Assembly (NCBI GenBank): GCA_030620095.1 | Contig: JAUTXW010002086.1 | Span: forward strand, 62,001 to 126,000 | Source: Kuschelorhynchus macadamiae | Taxonomy: Eukaryota > Arthropoda > Insecta > Coleoptera > Curculionidae | DNA: 64,000 nucleotides | Direction: 5' to 3' | Part shown: in pieces, positions 58,801 to 64,000 of the stretch | Position numbering within the stretch: the first letter of the stretch is position 1 | Layout: each line of letters starts with the position of its first letter | Notes under the pieces: generated by a model | Seen by the model: the letters and a program-made list of their open reading frames with translations, nothing else | What the model was told of the DNA's origin: nothing | Databases searched by the model: none | Made by a program: the position numbers and the translations under genes

Positions 58801-59228
58801 TAATTATTGATTTTATTATTCACATTGTATTCAATACTTAATCATATTTTGTTGTGTTATATAATGTTGATTAAACAGTTTTTATTGTTGTTAATTACTA
58901 ATAAATGTTAAAATAAATGTATTTCAATTTCTAAACATAATTTTTTTTTGGCTGTAAGTCGTAATTAATCATTTCCGCTGTTTCATTTTTTGGCTAATGG
59001 TCGTAACTCCAATAAACTTGTAAAAAAACGTCTTTAACATCAAACCACAGAAACTGCAATGTATGTAGCTCTTAGATTAGTCAAAATATAACAGAAACCC
59101 AAAGGAAACAAACCAATTTACTTAAACATTTATCAGTAATACGTGTTTAATTTTACTAAAAATCTTATAATGCGCCTCCTGGATATTATTGTAAATTTGA
59201 GATACGACCAATAGCCAAAACAACGACG
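55837..59228 (+). mobile_element. Complete DNA transposon, ~31-bp TIRs, putative 4-bp TSD, superfamily uncertain
   Basis: The ends CGTCGTTGTTTTGGCTATTG (left) and the inverse at the right continue identically through GTCGTATCTCA. The flanks ATTT (55833-55836) and ATTT (59229-59232) would be a 4-bp target duplication. The motif GGCTRTNRGTCGTAWCTCAT recurs inside the ends: 56019 on the left, 58945 and 58987 on the right. The single ORF is intact. A 4-bp TSD would fit Sola-type elements among known superfamilies, but that is inference. Confidence 0.82.
56749..58803 (+). CDS. Putative transposase of the 55837-59228 element (684 aa, RNase H-like candidate)
   Basis: An intact 684-codon ORF. The ATG lies three bases after a TTTTTAG acceptor (56745); a matching GTAAGT donor at 56589 suggests a 157-nt 5' UTR intron. 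Acidic Ser/Asp N-terminus, then Cys/His clusters (C34, C39, C47, C50, C55, H58; then C150, C155, C161, C162), R-G-G-R-S-S-C (about 262-268), E-S-H-Y-C-R, and P-K-K-D-Q-C-S-L-C (C351, C354). A C-terminal block has F-D-L-Q (D405), F-C-D-G-C-A-G-Q-A-K-N (D482) and G-Q-N-E-G-D-S-A-H-S (E523/D525), a spacing compatible with an RNase H-like DDE/DDD core. I recall similar proteins as a common unnamed arthropod family. Enclosure by TIRs supports transposase function. Confidence 0.75.
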   Translation: MESDSDSDDNLPLSLYTSKLRKLELSQPVPNQHCEAFNCLVEVFSSCHLCFILLCYDHFLEEVTSCALHGKSDQNPDILSPDVISFTQCLIMDRTPEEYSVEGSRREHIIRNVTNKKKLASKLRMEGQEYTSYYTNKKIPAKTLKEHEICNTLQCSKIGKCCGEFNRLDRENIFKGYWSLSSTQLKREYITRYCSRSQTKQKTKGNQHSRRKNSFKYFLPLRGVAKKVCKNFFLYTLSISEKVVITSIKKVKDTGILEKDNRGGRSSCQKLRDAKIYKDVKHHIERFPREESHYCRTSSKREYLHGDLSLSIMYDMYKNEIEGREVANYSTYYKIFKSFNLSFNRPKKDQCSLCLHYREAEDSEKEKLQERFTTHIKEKEKIRDIKNKCKKDSQNNPTIISAVFDLQQVIYLPISNNSKIFYKNRLSNYNFTIYNLGIKGCNCFVWHEAESKRGSSEISTAVYLFLQENDKNGIQTVNLFCDGCAGQAKNTIMISMLLYFIAKSTYIDEIFLRFFEPYHGQNEGDSAHSAISYTLKKCGEIFTPSQLIPIIRLARRKHPYTVNQLNYFDFKDFKKLSKEVRLLNIKTDDQKEKINWTKIKEVKISQQNLQKVYFKSCHNTDTYRSITLKRNVCLPDIPLTSLNTSPNKISAEKYRDLNSFCTSDMPVIRNLEHKIFFQNLPFQN

Positions 59229-59308
59229 ATTTGCTTATAGGCACCTGGGCCAACATTTACCGTCCACGGAACACATGCACCCAAGAGGGTGCACACAAGC
59301 AAAGTTTA

Positions 59309-59339
<31 letters not shown>

Positions 59340-59340
59340 T
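59229..59340. repeat. Right flank with (AAT)n microsatellite
   Basis: About nine AAT units at about 59311-59338 between the transposon and the LINE fragment. Confidence 0.85.
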
Positions 59341-59917
59341 GGACACAACCATTAAAGACGACAGGTGCAGGAGATGTCACCAGCAGAGAGAAACGATTGA
59401 GTGGATGTAGAATAATGACCGGAACTGAATACGCGAGGCACAACTCAGCAGCGAAGGTCGTTCATCAAGCATTAGCAACGACATACAAACTAACGGAGAA
59501 CACAGACCCTTACTACCATTATACACCAACATCCATACTTGAAAACGAAGACTACAAGCTCTACTGGGACATTGACAGCCACACAGATAAAACAATCCCC
59601 GCAAACAGACCCGATATCACCTTTCAATCCAAAAAAGAGAAGATTTAATTGACATGGCCAACGACGAGAACATCCAAGTGACATACAGTGAGAAGATCGC
59701 CAAATACACCGACTTGGCAATGGAAGTAAAAATGCTGTGGAAACAGGAAAGAGTCATCATTGTTCCTCTCGTCATGTCAGTAACAGGTCTCACCCCAACA
59801 ACGTTTACACCGCATTTGGCTCAATTAGGACTTAATACAGACATTCACAGGAACATCCAGAAATCGGTCATTTTGAAAACATGTAGCATAGTTAGATCAT
59901 TTCTTATTACACAATAG
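59341..59917 (+). pseudogene. LINE 3' ORF fragment with CCHC-like finger (R2-like C-terminus)
   Basis: The plus strand encodes C-R-R-C-H-Q-Q-R-E-T-I, a shifted frame with S-G-C-R-I-M-T-G-T-E-Y-A-R-H-N (together a C-x2-C...C...H finger), then D-I-T-F-Q-S-K-K. After another frameshift it gives Y-S-E-K-I-A-K-Y-T-D-L and I-V-P-L-V-M-S-V-T-G-L (59654-59917). This is the zinc-finger and endonuclease-like C-terminus found in R2-type and related LINE ORFs. GC is higher than its neighbours. Two frame breaks and a missing RT make it inactive. Confidence 0.7.
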
Positions 59918-60296
59918 TTGTTTTTTTTTCCATTTCCTCTTTTTTATTTTTTGTACTGACTTGGTATAATCCCGTCAGTATAAAGTACAACCACAGGAAA
60001 ACTGTTAGACAACAAAAAGAAAATAATAAAGGTCTTTATTCAATTTATAAATTTCCTACAAATCAGTTTATAATAAAGATATTGGGCGAGATTTAGGTCG
60101 ACTAAGGCATAAAAAAATGCCCTGGGCGTCTGTTCAGTTAACTCAAGGAAACAAATATTAATAACAAAAACAATTCAAAATCCAACTTATATCTCAAAAA
60201 TATACATACTAACTAGGCATCAGAAAAGGCTGAAAACCAGTGATGAGAGAAAAAATGTTTCTTAACTTCACCATAACTGATATGATATTAAAGTTA

Positions 60297-60300
<4 letters not shown>
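59918..60300. other. Spacer, no gene seen
   Basis: AT-rich, probably LINE 3' UTR at its left, with nothing assignable to the right. Confidence 0.35.

Positions 60301-60360
<60 letters not shown>
60301..60360. repeat. (TA)n microsatellite, left of mariner
   Basis: About 60 bp of pure TA directly before the mariner palindrome. A matching tract lies at 62198-62272. Confidence 0.95.
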
Positions 60361-60367
<7 letters not shown>

Positions 60368-62186
60368 GGAAACCTTGAGATATGTCAAAAACTATACAAG
60401 TTGGGTAAAAAAGTTTCATATAAAAGTTGTATAGTTCCTTACGATTAATGATTCAAAAATGTCTTGAAATATACAGATTGTTTTAAAATCAAGTTACACG
60501 CCAAAACTTCAGAATCTCTAATGGAACACCGTGTATATTGTTTCATTTTAAGAATCTACATGAAATTCTGATCATATTTTATTAAGCATACCCTATCCCT
60601 AAAGTCAACTGTTTTTTAGATAAAAAAATGAGAAAATGGAAATTTGGCTTTAAACAAAATTAACTCATTTCCCTAAGCATAGTGAAACCTGGTGGATTAT
60701 TTTAGAACTCCCATAGAAACTGTCATGTACTGACAATAAACTGTGTCAATTTTTAACATATTGTTGGAGAGTTACTTTTTTCCTGATAAAAATGCTTTCA
60801 GAAAGAGAAAGAATAGAGATTCTTATGATGTTTGGATGTGGAGATCGCCAAGAAATCTTCCCGATCGAGGACAAGCAATTGCAAAATCCACAGTTAGCAA
60901 AATTATCAAAAAAATTTCGTGATCATGGTTGTGTAAAAGATCTTCCCAGGACAGGTAGGCCAAAACTAGATGATGATATGAAATTGAATGTTTTACTCAG
61001 TTATAACGAAAATCCACATTTACCTACAAGTCAAGTAGCATTAGATTTAAACCTTAGTCAATCATCGGTAAAAAATATTCTGCACACGGCAAAGTATCAT
61101 CCCTACAAAATAAGATTAATCCATGAATTAAATGAAGACGACTTTGACCGCCGACTTGAGTGTTGCGAAAATATGCAAGAGCGGTGCAACCTGGATCCAT
61201 TCTTTTGTAGAAATATTTTATTTTCCGATGAAGCCACCTTTTTTCGTAATGGTACTGTCAACCGACAAAACTGTAGATATTGGTCTACAGAGAATCCCCA
61301 TTGGGCTCAAGTGGCTCATACGCAATATCCCGAGAAAATCAATGTTTGGGCTGGAATATTTCAAGATAGAATTATAGGTCTCTGCTTTTTCGACGTAAAT
61401 TTAACCGGCGAAATTTATCTTGATTTTTTACAACTCGAGTTGATTCCTGCCTTAGCTCAATTGTATCCAGGTAATGAGCCCGATATGCCTACTGCAGCAA
61501 TGTAGTTCCAACAAGATGGAGCACCACCTCAATACGCGCTACCTGTTCGGCAGTATCTCAGTGAAATATTTCCTAACAGGTGGATGGGACGTCGTGGTCC
61601 CTACGAATGGCCGGCCAGGTCCCCGGACTTAACTCCCCTAGATTATTTTCTGTGGGGATATTTAAAGAGCAAAGTTTATTTGAACAGACCTCCTAATATC
61701 GATGCGCTGAAAAATCGTATAAGAGATGAAATCCGACAAATCCCACTTACTTTCATTCGAAATCAACAACAAGAGTTCATCAATCGATTAGGATATTGCC
61801 AGGAAGTGAACGGACAACAGTTCCAGCATTTATTACGTTAAAACGCATCATTTAGAATTTTAGACTATCGTTGTTAATCGTTATTAAAAAAATTTTGTAA
61901 AACAGTTTTCTCATTTTTTTTGTTTCAAAAACAGTTGACTTTAGGGATAGGGTATGCTTAATAAAATATGATCAGAATTTCATGTAGATTCTAGATTAAA
62001 ACGAAATAATATACAGGGTGTTCCATTAGAGATACTGAAGTTTTGGCGTGTAACTTGATTTTAAAACACTCTGTATATTTCAAGACATTTTTAAATCATA
62101 AATCGTAAGGAACTATACAACTTTTATATGAAACTTTTCTACCCAACTTGTATAGTTTTTGACATATCTCAAGGTTTCCAGACTTT
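60361..62186 (+). mobile_element. DD41D mariner with telescoped inverted-repeat arms
   Basis: Arms of about 280 bp (60361-60636 and 61907-62186) are inverted copies: AAAGTCTGGAAACC at the outside and CAACTGTTTTT near the inside. Each arm carries a 64-bp module bounded by TACAG-type ends (60472-60535 and 62012-62075). The ends within a module face each other. TA repeats lie on both outer sides, so the element probably inserted in a TA tract and its TSD cannot be resolved. Confidence 0.85.
60792..61841 (+). pseudogene. DD41D-type mariner transposase with a single nonsense codon
   Basis: The frame runs from the ATG at 60792 to the stop at 61841, interrupted only by TAG at 61503-61505 (codon 238). 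N-terminal HTH segments: S-K-K-F-R-D-H-G-C-V, R-T-G-R-P-K, and L-N-L-S-Q-S-S-V-K. Catalytic: F-S-D-E-A-T-F (D146), F-Q-Q-D-G-A-P-P (D242) and P-D-L-T-P-L-D-Y-F-L-W-G (D284), 41 residues between the last two. The W-V-A-G-type box appears as V-W-A-G-I-F. About 349 codons, a normal mariner length. One stop suggests recent inactivation or a readthrough/sequencing question. Confidence 0.88.
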
Positions 62187-62193
62187 ATGCCCT

Positions 62194-62197
<4 letters not shown>

Positions 62198-62272
<75 letters not shown>
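62198..62272. repeat. (TA)n microsatellite, right of mariner
   Basis: About 75 bp of TA. It yields a spurious Ile-Tyr frame. Confidence 0.95.
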
Positions 62273-62275
<3 letters not shown>

Positions 62276-62998
62276 TTGAGCAAAAGAACTCAGGCACTCG
62301 AGATGCTCTCCTAGACCACCGACCTAGATTTTGTTTTGGATATATTTTGATTCAAATAATCAAAGTGATATTCATTAAGATATTTAGCAATCTTATAAGA
62401 AAACGATCGCTTTAGTAGTATATACTTTTCTATTCGAATCGCCCAGTAATTTGCATTTTTTAGAGATAGACTGAGTTTTTGGTAGTAGGCTGAGATTGCC
62501 TAAACAAAACAAAAGAAAATTGTTTTCATGTTAAATAAATTACCTGTCAAAAACCTCTGGTTCGTTTTGAAGCTAGATTAGATAACCGCATCAATTATTT
62601 TAAATGTTATAATAAAAAATGGCTAGAAACCAAACGTTTTCTAATGAAGAAAAATACGACATGTTGCTCAGCTTGCACAAATAACATTTAAAGATATTTA
62701 TTTATAATATTACAGAGTAAATAAGAATTTAATTTTAGCAATCTTAAAAACCTGTTTTGCCTCCTTTATGCAAGTTTTGGCCTTTCGATAATCTTGTCCG
62801 GATGCTGCGTTTTCGACTTCAAACCTCTATTTTTGGGTCCAAACATATATTTTCTGTTGCTGTAAATAATAAAATACTGGCATTAATACACCGAATTTTT
62901 TTTTTGCATGTAAGGTCGATGTTTTGTAATAATACTCATATGTAGGAATTAATATTTATGAAGCACGGTTACTTTGATAAATATTTTTATTTTAGATA
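62273..62998. other. Spacer with a possible transposase N-terminus scrap
   Basis: At 62619 a plus-strand frame reads M-A-R-N-Q-T-F-S-N-E-E-K-Y-D-M-L-L then stops. It resembles an N-terminal HTH start of some mariner-like transposases but is too short to call. Confidence 0.3.
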
Positions 62999-64000
62999 TA
63001 CAGGGTAATTCAGAAATAAGTACCGAAAATTTGCAGGTATGTAAACCTTGACGAAATATAAAAAAAAGCTTTATATAATTTTTCTCTAAGCCTCACCGTT
63101 TAGAATATACAGGGCATTAAATATGTGTGATAAAAAAGACATTTAAATATGTAATATCTGTTAGGAGAGAGATATCAATTTCATTTTGGGAACATGTTAT
63201 TAGTACATATAGACCCATTAACCCAACAAACGACAACCTTATACGGACATACGAGCTATCGTTTCTGAGTTCTAGTCGAGTTAATGCGTCAAAACCCTTT
63301 AGGATACAACACTATTTAAGTATTGCCATTATTCATAACAAAATGTAAGCAAGTCATGGCTGAATAATTCTAGCGATTAATAAAGATAAATAAATTAATA
63401 AAGAATGTCTTTTAAATAATCGCACAGTTGATATTCAGGTAGTATTTTTGTCACAAAAAATCTCTATTGATTGGCCTATTAGGATACACTAATATGTGTG
63501 TATTTCTAATATCCACAATGAAATTGAAGCAAGCCATGACTTATCTCTGGCAAACGAAAATGAATGTACTTGTCATATTTCAATAATTTGGTTGTCTAGT
63601 TGTCAGTTCATAAAAAATTGTTTGCTCATACTTTTAAATAATTATGGTTGTTTATACTAATAATGAATATGCAGACATGCACTTAGTCCTTGGAGAATGC
63701 AACGGAAATTCAGAAATGGCTGTCAGGAGATATTCTGAAAAATTTCCACGACGACAGATTCCAAACATTTCGGTTGATCGTCGTCTAAGGGAGACAGGCA
63801 CATTTAAATCTGCCGCACATAGGCGTGGGCGACATGTTTCTACCAGAACACTTGGAAACGAAGCAAATATTTTAAACTTGCTTGAGATCAATCCTGAGAC
63901 AAGTACCAGAAGAATTTCTCTTCATACTGGAATTTCCCAAAGTTCAACGTGGCGTACATTGAATGATATGGGTTTGCATCCTTTCCATAAGCAAAAGGTA
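62999..64000 (+). mobile_element. Mariner-like element, 5' part, cut by the window end
   Basis: The left end TACAGGGTAATTCAGAAATA starts at 62999. A second TACAGGGCATTAAATATG lies at about 63109. Imperfect direct repeats (TTAGGATACA...GAAGCAAGCCATGAC type) are at about 63298-63362 and 63478-63542. The transposase frame begins at 63644. The right end is outside the window. Confidence 0.65.
63644..64000 (+). CDS. Mariner-like transposase, N-terminal HTH region (truncated by window)
   Basis: 119 codons with no stop from the ATG at 63644 to the window end. M-H-L-V-L-G-E-C-N-G-N, A-V-R-R-Y-S-E-K-F-P-R-R-Q-I-P-N, L-R-E-T-G-T-F and T-S-T-R-R-I-S-L-H-T-G-I-S-Q-S-S-T-W-R-T-L are the N-terminal helix-turn-helix motifs of a common arthropod mariner-like transposase family. 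The first HTH covers about residues 10-40 and the second about 85-112. The catalytic domain should lie downstream of 64000. Integrity there is unknown. Confidence 0.8.
   Translation, partial: MVVYTNNEYADMHLVLGECNGNSEMAVRRYSEKFPRRQIPNISVDRRLRETGTFKSAAHRRGRHVSTRTLGNEANILNLLEINPETSTRRISLHTGISQSSTWRTLNDMGLHPFHKQKV

Noticed and set aside
62128..62415. Ile-Tyr repeat protein
   Set aside because: Translation of the (TA)n tract.
62619..62685. Short M-A-R-N-Q-T-F-S frame as a mariner transposase start
   Set aside because: Only about 20 codons before a stop and no continuation in any frame.
1..64000. CRISPR arrays, operons, rRNA or tRNA genes
   Set aside because: None seen. Direct repeats here are satellite, LINE or transposon sub-terminal repeats, and the host genes are spliced eukaryotic genes.

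Overview
The window is AT-rich nuclear DNA of an animal, most likely an insect. A beetle-like genome is my guess; the sequence does not settle the order. Two spliced host genes are recognisable: RNase P/MRP subunit Rpp38 (minus strand, 15605-16857, three exons, one GC-AG intron) and LSm3 (plus strand, 18186-18650, three exons). A third probable host exon lies at 19587-19799. Almost everything else is transposable element, much of it nested.

Layout. 1-7216: a LINE 3' end, an open RAG1/Transib-type transposase frame (minus), and an intact pogo-like element with TIRs and a TA target duplication. 7700-15215: two nested degraded LINEs, a short non-autonomous DNA element, a hAT (SCAND3/ZBED-like) pseudogene, and a ~130-bp satellite that changes strand and is split by a LINE 3' end. 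15300-19800: the host-gene island. 20590-31955: successive LINE fragments on both strands. 32958-39295: three nested LINEs inside the loop of a palindromic DNA element. 40675-42178: another LINE, itself interrupted. 43005-46836: an apparently complete hAT element with an 8-bp target duplication, carrying a nested palindrome and sitting in a dispersed repeat whose uninterrupted paralogue is present about 500 bp away. 48872-54344: a disrupted Tc1-like exon, a ~220-bp near-perfect palindrome with a 12-bp flanking direct repeat, and a 3.5-kb palindrome around a DD41D mariner pseudogene. 55837-59228: a DNA transposon with an intact 684-codon ORF, ~31-bp TIRs and a putative 4-bp target duplication, whose superfamily I cannot name with certainty (Sola-like is a guess). 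59300-64000: a LINE 3' end, a DD41D mariner with one nonsense codon between TA microsatellites, and the 5' half of another mariner-like element cut by the window end.

The most unusual structural theme is telescoping palindromes. In four places inverted-repeat arms carry several TACAGGG-type transposon ends, and in three of them the arms continue past the ends that flank the transposase or core. This looks like elements inserted at the dyad centre of older palindromes, or arms remade by inverted duplication. The best protein-level candidates are the RAG1-like ORF (D276, D387, E597, C-x2-C and H-x4-H) and the 684-residue ORF at 56749-58803. All family assignments were made by eye, without database searches.
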